In this document: positions 1 to 6,015 of the stretch, piece after piece
Position numbering within the stretch: the first letter of the stretch is position 1
Layout: each line of letters starts with the position of its first letter
Assembly (NCBI GenBank): GCA_003445035.1
Contig: DLVV01000297.1
Span: 1-6,015 of the forward strand
DNA: 6,015 nt
Direction: 5' to 3'
Source of the DNA: Planctomycetaceae bacterium
GTDB taxonomy: Bacteria > Planctomycetota > Planctomycetia > Planctomycetales > Planctomycetaceae
Translations under genes and position numbers: made by a program
Notes under the pieces: model-generated
What the model saw: only the letters and a program-made list of their open reading frames with translations
What the model was told of the DNA's origin: nothing
Database searches by the model: none

Positions 1-147
1 GGCCTGGTCATTGACGCGGAAGCGAGATGGGGCCTTTTTAGCAGCCTTTGGCGCCACCGAGGGAGGCGTTTGTGCATCAAGTGTTGCCTGGGTGGCCAGA
101 CCGACCAACAAGCTCGCAACGCCCAGTCTAATCACCATCCCGATCAT
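1..147 (-). CDS. N-terminus of a secreted protein of unknown function (partial, cut by left edge)
   Basis: The reverse strand encodes 49 residues starting MIGMVIRLGVASLLVGLATQ and runs open off the left edge. Residues 1-26 look like a Sec signal peptide: Arg7, then a Leu/Val/Ala core at about 8-18, then a likely cleavage site after LDA (about residue 25). The mature part begins QTPPSVAP and continues with a short Ala/Lys/Pro stretch (KAAKKAP), like a flexible periplasmic linker. I chose the ATG at 147-145 because AGGAG (160-156) lies 8 nt upstream; the nearer-looking ATG at 155-153 meets a stop after three codons. A leader stem-loop and a strong promoter lie upstream. The gene is divergent from the TolC-like gene. 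No catalytic domain is visible in the part present, so no function is assigned; a periplasmic or envelope protein is all that can be said. Confidence 0.72.
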   Translation of the reverse strand, partial: MIGMVIRLGVASLLVGLATQATLDAQTPPSVAPKAAKKAPSRFRVNDQA

Positions 148-155
148 CGAATCAT

Positions 156-160
156 CTCCT
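156..160 (-). promoter_or_regulatory. Ribosome binding site of the left partial gene
   Basis: AGGAG on the reverse strand, 8 nt before the ATG at 147-145. The spacing is ideal and it decides the start of this gene. Confidence 0.7.
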
Positions 161-173
161 GGACTGCGTCCGC

Positions 174-196
174 CGGCGAAACCCAATCCTTCGCCG
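174..196 (-). promoter_or_regulatory. Perfect 7-bp stem-loop in the leader of the left partial gene
   Basis: CGGCGAA (174-180) and TTCGCCG (190-196) are exact inverted repeats around a 9-nt loop. The predicted transcription start at about 199 would put this hairpin at the extreme 5' end of a leader of about 52 nt, well clear of the AGGAG site at 160-156. A stem here could stabilise the mRNA or bind a protein. There is no U-tract after it, so it is not a terminator. Confidence 0.45.
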
Positions 197-205
197 AATG
201 CTTCC

Positions 206-234
206 GTAATACTACCCAGCCGGCCCGCTGTCAA
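206..234 (-). promoter_or_regulatory. Sigma70-like promoter for the left partial gene
   Basis: On the reverse strand there is a perfect -35 box TTGACA (234-229), a 17-bp spacer, and a -10 box TATTAC (211-206, four of six to consensus). Expected start of transcription is about 199, giving a leader of about 52 nt before the ATG at 147. A perfect -35 at optimal spacing in GC-rich DNA directly upstream of a gene with a good ribosome site is fairly convincing. It is still a prediction from sequence only. Confidence 0.55.
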
Positions 235-323
235 AACCCAAGCCGACCGTACCGCCCTGTGCCCCTCGTGGAACCAATCCCCCCCTGACCTCAAGAGCCA
301 CTCATCCTCGATGCAGTTTCGAA

Positions 324-351
324 CCGACATTTCTTACTGGACCGGTCTATT
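324..351 (+). promoter_or_regulatory. Weak candidate promoter for the TolC-like gene
   Basis: CCGACA (324-329), a 16-bp spacer and TCTATT (346-351) each match the sigma70 consensus at four of six positions. This would start transcription near 358, about 35 nt before the GTG start. The match is poor and could be chance. The gene has no clear Shine-Dalgarno site either. Confidence 0.2.
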
Positions 352-392
352 CGTCATGACCCTACAACCTGCCTGTTGACGTCCCCCCCACT

Positions 393-2813
393 GTGATACC
401 ACGCACGTCCGGATCCCCTGGTGACTCGCACCGAAGCACGACGGCGATCGACTGCGCATCTCGTCCCAAACGTGGGCGATGGGTGGCCCTGTATGGGCTG
501 GGGCTGATCCTGGTGGTCGGGTGCACGCGAGACCATTACCGGAAAACGGCAGACGAACAGACCTACCGGATCCTCGAGGAAAAAGCCGACGACCCTCGCT
601 GGTCCCAGGACAACTTTGACATCACCCCCGACCCCAAGAGCCGGTTCTTCGACCACAACGATCCGGACCATCCTCCACTGCCTCCCGACGATCCAGTCGC
701 AGCCGAGTCCATGGAATCGGCCTACGGCATGCGGGGCTCGGACCTCTGGAATGAACTCGACCAGCTTGAGCACGTCGAAAACCCCGAGTGGACGGTCGCC
801 CTGGGCGGTGGACCATTCAACGGCCCCCGCACCAAACTCCCACCGATCCACAAGCTGACACTCCAGGACGCCGTCACGCTGGGGCTGATCCACAGTCGCG
901 ACTACCAGGAGCAGGTTGAGAACGTCTATCTCTCGAGCCTGTCGCTCACGTTCGAACGCTACCTGTTTGATGTCCGCCCCCGCGCATTCGGAACAGAACC
1001 CACGGCCGGGCTCCTGGCAGGATTCACTCCGGGAGAATCCGGTCGACTGGAACTCGACAACGCCCGCGCCGGCTTCCAGCGACTGTTCCCGACCGGTGCG
1101 CAATTGATGGCGGAGATGACCAACAACACGCTCTGGATGTTTTCCAGCGGTGACAGCACCCGAACCGCCAGCGGCCTCGCCTTCTCACTCGTTCAACCCC
1201 TACTCGCGGGGTCGCAACGCGAAGTGGTCATGGAGAAACTCACGCAGGCTGAACGAAAGGCCCTGTACGCGATCCGCGACTTCGCACGATTCCGTCGCGA
1301 CTTCTACGTCACGATCGTCACCGGCGAACGCGCCATACCACTGCCGGGCAATGCCGGCGGCGGCGTGCTCGCATTCCTGATCCGTGGAGAACGGAGCCCC
1401 ACCGTCGGATTCTACTTCATGCTCTACCGGCTCCAGACACTCCGCAATGTCCGCTCCAACGTCGCCAGCCTGGAATCCCGGGTCAATCAGCTCAAGGCAC
1501 TCGCCGAGGCCGGACTCGCCACCTCGCTGGATGTCACGCAATTGGAGAGCACCCTGCAGAGACAACGGATGATGCTGCTGATCCGCGAACGCGTCTTCAT
1601 TGACCAACTGGATCGGTTCAAACTTCAGCTCGGCCTGCCCCCCGACCTCGAACTGGATCTCGACGATTCGCTGCTGGAACCCTTCCGGCTGACCACTTCG
1701 GCTCACAAGATCCTCGAGGCTCACCTCAACACGTTCTCCCGGGCGCTCAACGCCGTCGGTCCAGACCCGCAACCCCAGGACTACCGGCCCGTCTTCGACG
1801 CCCTCACAACATTCCGAAAGCAACTCGATGAGAACCTGGGAGAATTCGACTCATATTTTGAACAGCTCGAAGAGGTGATCTCGCGCCGCAAGCAGACGAT
1901 GACGAAAGCGCAACAGTCTGACCTGGACCAGATCTTGGCCGAGGATCTCACCCGGTTCACGGACCTCCGCAAACGACTCGGTGATCTGCCCACCACGATC
2001 ACCTCCCTGCAGAAGAGATCACAAACGCCGCTCGACAAGGACGGAGCGGCCGCTCTTTCCCGAGATCTCGTGCTACTGCGTGCCCGGTTGTTGAGAACCA
2101 CCAGGGAACTCTCCAGCCTGCTGGTCACCGTGCGGCTGGAACTGATCGAAACCGAACAGGTCGACCTGACGTTGGCCAGTGCCGTCGAGACCGCGCTGGA
2201 CAATCGTGTCGACCTGATGAATCGCCGCGCGTTCGTGATGGACGCCCGACGACGGATTGAACTCGCTGCCAACCAGTTGCAGGCGACCCTCGATCTCGTG
2301 GCTGAGGGGGAAGCCAACACCAAGGCCCTGGAGGACAACGGCAAACCGTTCGATTTCCGGGGCAGCCAGAGCGACTTCCGCGTGGGAGTGCGGCTGACCA
2401 CACCACTCGACCGCCAGCAACAACGCAACAACTTCCGGGCCTCGCAGGTCTCCTACCAACGCGCCCGCAGGAACTACATGGCCGCCGAGGACCAGGTGAA
2501 GCTCGACGTCCGGTACGCCCACCGGCGGGTCGTCATGAAGCAACGCGTGTTTGAAATCAACCGCCGCGCGGTCCGGGTGGCTGCCAGAGAATTGGACCAG
2601 GCGGTCGAATTCGCTGCCCGTCCGCCGCGGCCCGGTCAGCAGGCCGGTGACGGGGCCTCGCAGGGAGTCAACATCTCGCGTGCCCTCGACAACCTGCTCG
2701 AGGCACAAAACGAGCTGATCGAGACGTGGGTCGATTTCGAGACGAGCCGCCACGCGCTGTATCGTGACACCGGCACGATGAAGATCGACGCAGAGGGACG
2801 CTGGGTTCGGTGA
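393..2813 (+). CDS. TolC-family outer-membrane efflux lipoprotein, enlarged (806 aa)
   Basis: Outer-membrane channel of a tripartite efflux or secretion system, expected to trimerise into a beta-barrel with a periplasmic helical tunnel. The start is GTG at 393; an in-frame stop at 357-359 limits the gene and no Shine-Dalgarno site is visible, so the start is less certain than the rest. Residues 26-44 form a lipoprotein signal (basic RPKRGR, hydrophobic stretch, lipobox VVGC with Cys44), suggesting an acylated OprM-like channel. Residues 45-153 are an acidic, Pro-rich lead-in. The first OEP repeat covers about 154-430: LTLQDAV helix, strand regions (FPTGAQL, FSLVQPLL), then the coiled-coil signature AEAGLATSLDVTQLES (371-386) and LQLGLPP (411-417). 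The second repeat starts near 591 (LTLASAVETALDNRVDLM) and runs to about 790. Two insertions stand out: a Gly-rich loop at 311-338 and a helical block at about 435-588. Typical family length is about 450-550 residues. It converges on the adaptor gene, its probable partner. Confidence 0.93.
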   Translation: MIPRTSGSPGDSHRSTTAIDCASRPKRGRWVALYGLGLILVVGCTRDHYRKTADEQTYRILEEKADDPRWSQDNFDITPDPKSRFFDHNDPDHPPLPPDDPVAAESMESAYGMRGSDLWNELDQLEHVENPEWTVALGGGPFNGPRTKLPPIHKLTLQDAVTLGLIHSRDYQEQVENVYLSSLSLTFERYLFDVRPRAFGTEPTAGLLAGFTPGESGRLELDNARAGFQRLFPTGAQLMAEMTNNTLWMFSSGDSTRTASGLAFSLVQPLLAGSQREVVMEKLTQAERKALYAIRDFARFRRDFYVTIVTGERAIPLPGNAGGGVLAFLIRGERSPTVGFYFMLYRLQTLRNVRSNVASLESRVNQLKALAEAGLATSLDVTQLESTLQRQRMMLLIRERVFIDQLDRFKLQLGLPPDLELDLDDSLLEPFRLTTSAHKILEAHLNTFSRALNAVGPDPQPQDYRPVFDALTTFRKQLDENLGEFDSYFEQLEEVISRRKQTMTKAQQSDLDQILAEDLTRFTDLRKRLGDLPTTITSLQKRSQTPLDKDGAAALSRDLVLLRARLLRTTRELSSLLVTVRLELIETEQVDLTLASAVETALDNRVDLMNRRAFVMDARRRIELAANQLQATLDLVAEGEANTKALEDNGKPFDFRGSQSDFRVGVRLTTPLDRQQQRNNFRASQVSYQRARRNYMAAEDQVKLDVRYAHRRVVMKQRVFEINRRAVRVAARELDQAVEFAARPPRPGQQAGDGASQGVNISRALDNLLEAQNELIETWVDFETSRHALYRDTGTMKIDAEGRWVR

Positions 2814-2835
2814 CGGAGGTTCTGCCTGGCGGCGC

Positions 2836-5481
2836 CTACCGCAATTGCCCACGATCAACGCTCATCGGGTTGGTCACCACGAGATCGCCTTGGCGAACTC
2901 CCGACCTGACCTCGACGTGCTGCGAGGTCCGCAGCCCGGACACGATCGCCTGGCGTCGGATCCCCTGTTTCGTGCGTACATAGCAGAAGGTCCCACGCCC
3001 GTCCTCAAGCACGGCCCGGCTCGGCACCCTCAGGACATCGTCTCGCTTCACCTTCACCTTGACGAGCGCCGTCTCGCCCGGCATGGGCACCGGGACATCC
3101 CGTGCCTCCGGCGTGCCGATCGAGACCAGCACAGACGCCTGGGCCTTGTTGTTCCGCCCCGAAGATGTCTCCGAAAGCACCCGGGACACGCGGCCGGGCA
3201 ATTCGCGTCGCGTGTCCCCGCGGACGTGAATCCGTGCCGCCTGGCCCGTCTCCATCAGGTCCGTTCGTCCCGAGTTCAACCGGACGGTCGCCGGCCCACC
3301 ACTGGACGGTGCGAGCACCAGGAGAGGCTGACCGGGATGCACCACGCTGCCGGCACCAACACGTCCGGTGTCCGCCCCCGCCGACGGAGCGGGCACATAG
3401 CGGACCACCACGCCGTCACGTGTCGCCTTGACCGTCGAGGCCGCCAACTGGCGTTTCCAGCGTGTCAACCGCGCGGTCTCCATCTGCTGGGCAGTGGACA
3501 GCGCCACCTCGTTGGCCATCTCGCGAGCCACCAAGGCTGCGGTTTCACGCTGGATCCGAGCCAACTCGTTCTTGGCCGATGCGTGTTGCGACTCCCGCCG
3601 CTTCATCTCACGGACGCGGGTGTGATCGATGAGCAGTCCCAGTCGGCCACGCGCCTCCTTCAACTTGTTCTCCACCTCGGTCACCACCAGGCGGTCTGCT
3701 TCGAGTGCGGCGCGAGTGATGTAGCCTTTCTTGAGCACCCGCTCGGCCCACACCAACCGAGTACTCGCCCTTCTCTGGTCCTCGATCAACCCACCGATCT
3801 CGCGATCCAGGACACCGCGTGATTGCACGAACGTCATCTCCTGGAATTCCTCGAGATCCAGTGTCGCGGTCTCGACGGCCAACTTCGCCGCCGAGATGTT
3901 CCTGCGAGATTTTGACCGCACATCTGCCAATCGACGCTGCTGGGCCGACAAGGCTGCTGCCGCCCGCGCGACCGTCACCGCCTGGCCCGAGATATCTGCC
4001 TCGAGCGATTCCGTGTCGAATTCCACGAGCGTTTCACCGGCCTTGACGACGGTGCCCGGTTTGATGATCCGAGAGATCACCGCCGGCCGGTCTGACACCA
4101 ACCGCACCGGGAGACCATCGGCACGTTCGACCTGGCCTCGTTCAAACAAGTGACCTTCCACACGACCGCTTGTCACCGGTTGTGTCTGGACCGCGGCCGC
4201 CGGATCATCATTGGCCACCTCGATCTTCAGGCTCACCGGTTGCCCAACCCAATGGGCGGTCGAGGAGAGGACCGGAAGCACGACCTCGACCCGGCGCTCC
4301 TGTGGTGACGTGCGGTCCAACGCGTTGACCCGAGACACCGTGCCATGGAATTCCACCGAACCGGCACCCTCGTCAGCCACGCGAACGGTGACCGGCTGTC
4401 CAACCCGCACACGCGTGCCATCGGCCCCGGAAAGTGTCGCCTGCACGCGGGATCGGAGGCGTCCGGCCAGCATCACCACGGGTTCCCACTTCCGCAATTC
4501 ATCCCCCGGTCGTCGCAACGGGCCACGGACCGTGGATGTGCCGCCGCCCGGGATGGCAACGACCGGATGCAACACGATCCCGTCGTGTGGCGCGACAATG
4601 GTCGCCTGGCCACGACGATTTTCCAGTTGTTTCAGTTGGCCCACCAACGCCTCGACCGAGAGTTGGCTCGCGGCCAATCGCCGGGCCTGTGTCTTCCTGG
4701 CCGCGCCGGCATCGGCCGACGCCTGTTCGAGACGCTCGGCCACCTCGGCCAAGGCGGCGTCGAGTTCCAGGAGCTTACGCGTGTGACGCGATGTCTTCAG
4801 TCGTTTCAATTCGCGTGCGGACGCATCACTCCGGGCCCGAGCACGATCCACGGCGGCCTGGTCACCCTGCACCTGTCCGGGAGCCAACAGACCACGATCA
4901 GCCAAGCCACGAGCACGGGCCAGCCGCTCGTTGGCCAGTTCCAGTTTTCTGGCCGCCAAGGACACATCACGGTTCAGGCGAGCCGTGTCGTGCACCAGGT
5001 CCCCATCGAGATACCTCGTGCGGTCCAGCCGGGCCAGCGTAACAGCCAGTTCGGCCGCCTCGGTTTCACGAGCCAACGTGTTTTCCTGGATGATCCCGTT
5101 CTGACGCGCCACCTCCCGAGCGGCACGGGCGGCGGCCAACTTGATCCGAATCTCGTGAACCGACTGGTCCAGTTCGGTCGTGTCCAGCCGAGCCAGCACA
5201 TCGCCTTTGCGAACGCGCTCACCATGGGGCACGACGTTCAACACGGTCGCTCCCCCCTCGATCAGGCACGGAACCGGGGTCGCACCGGTCGCCTCAACAC
5301 GCCCGGTCGCGCGGACCTGGCGTCCGACGACCTCGGACTCTTCGGCCACCGAATCCGTGTAACTCGACAAACCGAGAACCACGAACGCGACCACGATCAA
5401 AGGCGGCAACAGCCCGAACACAACGCGGGCCGCCCGATCACGCAGATCGGGATCATGAGACGGGGATTCGGGTGAGTGCAT
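2836..5481 (-). CDS. Tandem (double) HlyD-type membrane fusion protein / periplasmic adaptor (881 aa)
   Basis: Periplasmic adaptor that would link an inner-membrane pump to a TolC-type channel. Residues 1-20 are cytoplasmic and hydrophilic; residues 21-40 (VFGLLPPLIVVAFVVLGLSS) form the single membrane anchor. Unit 1 (about 51-423): first lipoyl half with GERVRKGDVLARLD (87-100), long alpha-hairpin (about 101-292), second lipoyl half TIVAPHDGIV (294-303), beta-barrel (about 345-423). A Asp/Ala/Gln/Pro-rich linker (about 424-440) follows. Unit 2 (about 440-881) repeats the plan: GTVVKAGETLVEFD (476-489), hairpin (about 491-681), TVKATRDGVV (683-692), HPGQPLLVLA (715-724), barrel (about 730-812), then a membrane-proximal domain (VLRVPSRAVL to the end) that unit 1 lacks. 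Usual adaptors have one unit in about 350-500 residues. The ATG at 5481 is the only in-frame ATG near the start (upstream TGA at 5505-5503); no good Shine-Dalgarno site is seen. Substrate unknown; no pump gene is adjacent. Confidence 0.93.
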   Translation of the reverse strand: MHSPESPSHDPDLRDRAARVVFGLLPPLIVVAFVVLGLSSYTDSVAEESEVVGRQVRATGRVEATGATPVPCLIEGGATVLNVVPHGERVRKGDVLARLDTTELDQSVHEIRIKLAAARAAREVARQNGIIQENTLARETEAAELAVTLARLDRTRYLDGDLVHDTARLNRDVSLAARKLELANERLARARGLADRGLLAPGQVQGDQAAVDRARARSDASARELKRLKTSRHTRKLLELDAALAEVAERLEQASADAGAARKTQARRLAASQLSVEALVGQLKQLENRRGQATIVAPHDGIVLHPVVAIPGGGTSTVRGPLRRPGDELRKWEPVVMLAGRLRSRVQATLSGADGTRVRVGQPVTVRVADEGAGSVEFHGTVSRVNALDRTSPQERRVEVVLPVLSSTAHWVGQPVSLKIEVANDDPAAAVQTQPVTSGRVEGHLFERGQVERADGLPVRLVSDRPAVISRIIKPGTVVKAGETLVEFDTESLEADISGQAVTVARAAAALSAQQRRLADVRSKSRRNISAAKLAVETATLDLEEFQEMTFVQSRGVLDREIGGLIEDQRRASTRLVWAERVLKKGYITRAALEADRLVVTEVENKLKEARGRLGLLIDHTRVREMKRRESQHASAKNELARIQRETAALVAREMANEVALSTAQQMETARLTRWKRQLAASTVKATRDGVVVRYVPAPSAGADTGRVGAGSVVHPGQPLLVLAPSSGGPATVRLNSGRTDLMETGQAARIHVRGDTRRELPGRVSRVLSETSSGRNNKAQASVLVSIGTPEARDVPVPMPGETALVKVKVKRDDVLRVPSRAVLEDGRGTFCYVRTKQGIRRQAIVSGLRTSQHVEVRSGVRQGDLVVTNPMSVDRGQLR

Positions 5482-5664
5482 CAGGTGGGCAAATCTGTGT
5501 GGTCAACGTCCATGTTGATCTGTGGCGTCGGTGGAGCCGAAAAAGGCGAGGTACCAGCCCCGTCGCGTGGTGCGAGGAGGCTGACACTGGTATCGGCCCA
5601 TTCCGGGATGAGGTCCCAAGGTGGGCATGACGTCAGATCAAAATCGGTACATCCGTTCAACCGC

Positions 5665-5694
5665 TTTATATTCTACAACCATTCCAATTGTCCA
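5665..5694 (-). promoter_or_regulatory. Candidate promoter for the adaptor gene
   Basis: On the reverse strand, TGGACA (5694-5689) and TATAAA (5670-5665) each match the sigma70 consensus at five of six positions, with an 18-bp spacer. They sit in the only AT-rich island of the right-hand gap. Transcription would start near 5658 and give a leader of about 177 nt before the ATG at 5481, which is long but leaves room for regulation. Plausible, not proven. Confidence 0.35.
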
Positions 5695-5757
5695 GATCAG
5701 CCAATTCCCCCGGAACGGACACCACGGCCTCAGTTGGGTGGGCGTCTAACGATCCGC

Positions 5758-5791
5758 CACCGGAACGTAATCCCGAAGCGTCGGGCCGGTG
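5758..5791. repeat. Nested inverted repeat (hairpin with one-sided bulge)
   Basis: Outer arms CACCGG (5758-5763) and CCGGTG (5786-5791) pair perfectly. Inside them CCCGA (5772-5776) and TCGGG (5781-5785) pair around the tetraloop AGCG. The inner and outer right arms are contiguous, while the left arms are separated by 8 unpaired bases (AACGTAAT). That is 11 base pairs with one bulge. No T-run follows on either strand, so a simple terminator is unlikely. Role unknown. Confidence 0.4.
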
Positions 5792-5851
5792 TAAACCTGT
5801 CGGGGCCGATTGATCCGGCTACCGGGATCGTCCCTGAGTTCCTTGAGGTGA

Positions 5852-6015
5852 GCGATCCAGCGGGACGGCCGTAGTCGTTACCGGATCAGCCTCAACACCG
5901 GCATCCCGCAGGGGCAGTTGTCGCGGTTCATGCACAACAAGGGCGGGTTGTCGCTGAGGTCGATTGACCGGTTGTGCGACGTGGTGCGAGCTGCCGGAGT
6001 GCCCCCGCAAGGACT
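5852..6015 (+). pseudogene. Small helix-turn-helix (XRE/Cro-like) DNA-binding protein, broken or lacking a start; runs off right edge
   Basis: The frame beginning GCG at 5852 encodes AIQRDGRSRYRI, then SLNTGIPQGQLSRFMHNK, then GGLSLRSIDRLCDVVRAAG, and stays open to the edge. This matches the layout of small XRE-like regulators: a first helix ending RYRIS, a turn at TGI, a recognition helix QGQLSRFMHNK (5909-5941), and the GLSLxxxDRL helix (5945-5974). An in-frame TGA at 5849-5851 lies where the family normally continues upstream: the same frame before it reads LSSLR (5834-5848), the expected lead-in to AIQ. No ATG, GTG or TTG falls between the TGA and the domain. The simplest reading is a nonsense mutation (for example CGA to TGA) in a gene that may have begun near TTG 5810. 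A sequencing error or a non-standard start remains possible. DNA target unknown. Confidence 0.55.

Larger units (their letters stand above)
5482..5851. other. Non-coding stretch upstream of the adaptor gene
   Basis: No open frame here has a ribosome site, recognisable domain or convincing composition. It does contain an AT-rich island (about 5637-5690) in otherwise GC-rich DNA, flanked by direct repeats CAGATCA (5634-5640 and 5693-5699); an 8-bp palindrome TGACGTCA (5628-5635); a 5-bp inverted repeat TCAAC/GTTGA (5503-5507 and 5514-5518) close to the adaptor start; a nested hairpin (5758-5791); and an imperfect inverted repeat GATCCGG / CCGGGATC (5812-5829). It probably holds the adaptor's promoter region and decayed DNA leading to the broken regulator on the right. 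Confidence 0.5.

Noticed and set aside
11..379. Forward open frame of 122 residues in the left gap
   Set aside because: It overlaps a reverse-strand signal-peptide gene with its own ribosome site and promoter, and its translation looks random.
354..1103. Long reverse-strand open frame of 249 residues inside the TolC-like gene, with similar ones at 1200-1823, 1781-2431 and 2073-2858
   Set aside because: These are antisense shadows of a GC-rich gene. Their proteins show no domain, while the forward frame gives a full TolC-family protein.
2814..2840. Possible bidirectional terminator between the two convergent genes (GGCGCC palindrome at 2831-2836)
   Set aside because: Only a 6-bp palindrome with no stem of useful length and no T-run on either strand.
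4345..5475. Forward open frame of 376 residues (and 2845-3822, 325 residues) opposite the adaptor gene
   Set aside because: Antisense shadows: low-complexity His/Gln/Arg/Pro-rich translations without recognisable folds, opposite a clear adaptor gene.
5503..5628. Reverse-strand 41-codon frame (MPTLGPHPGM...) upstream of and in frame with the adaptor gene
   Set aside because: No Shine-Dalgarno site and no signal peptide or other feature. It ends at the TGA that precedes the adaptor start, so it is probably chance.
5733..5750. GTTGGGT and GTCTAAC match the integron attC core patterns GTTRRRY and RYYYAAC
   Set aside because: They are only 4 bases apart and in the wrong order for an attC site, and the nearby hairpin is not bounded by a correct pair of core boxes.
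5476..5874. Forward open frame of 132 residues in the right gap
   Set aside because: No ribosome site, no domain, mixed composition across an AT-rich regulatory-looking island, and it overlaps the start of the adaptor gene and the regulator fragment.
1..6015. CRISPR arrays, tRNA or rRNA genes, insertion-sequence ends
   Set aside because: No regularly spaced repeats, no tRNA-like cloverleaf or rRNA sequence, and no transposase or paired terminal repeats were seen by eye on either strand.

Overview
The window looks like chromosomal DNA of a GC-rich planctomycete (Planctomycetota). This is inferred from recognised sequence style, not from a search. The TolC-like protein carries an acidic, proline-rich lead-in (DPRW, SRFF and PPDDP motifs) after its lipobox, which I associate with planctomycetal outer-membrane efflux proteins. 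The broken helix-turn-helix fragment at the right edge also resembles a small regulator family common in that phylum.

Layout from left to right. Positions 1-147 hold the first 49 codons of a minus-strand gene for an exported protein. It has a good Shine-Dalgarno site, a short leader with a perfect stem-loop, and a well-formed promoter (TTGACA, 17 bp, TATTAC). A gap of about 245 bp separates it from a divergent plus-strand gene (393-2813) for an 806-residue TolC-type outer-membrane lipoprotein, enlarged by a helical insert of about 150 residues. Only 22 bp beyond it, and convergent with it, ends a minus-strand gene (2836-5481) for an 881-residue HlyD-type periplasmic adaptor. Positions 5482-5851 have no convincing gene but contain an AT-rich promoter-like island, a nested hairpin and short palindromes. 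The last 164 bases read as a small helix-turn-helix protein interrupted by an in-frame TGA.

The two large genes encode the outer-membrane and periplasmic parts of a tripartite export system. No inner-membrane pump (ABC, RND or MFS) is present, so it must lie elsewhere or be shared. The main surprise is that the adaptor is a tandem duplication: two complete lipoyl / alpha-hairpin / beta-barrel units in one chain behind a single membrane anchor. Three such chains would supply the six adaptor units that usually surround one TolC trimer. This is inference, but it is the most distinctive idea in the window.
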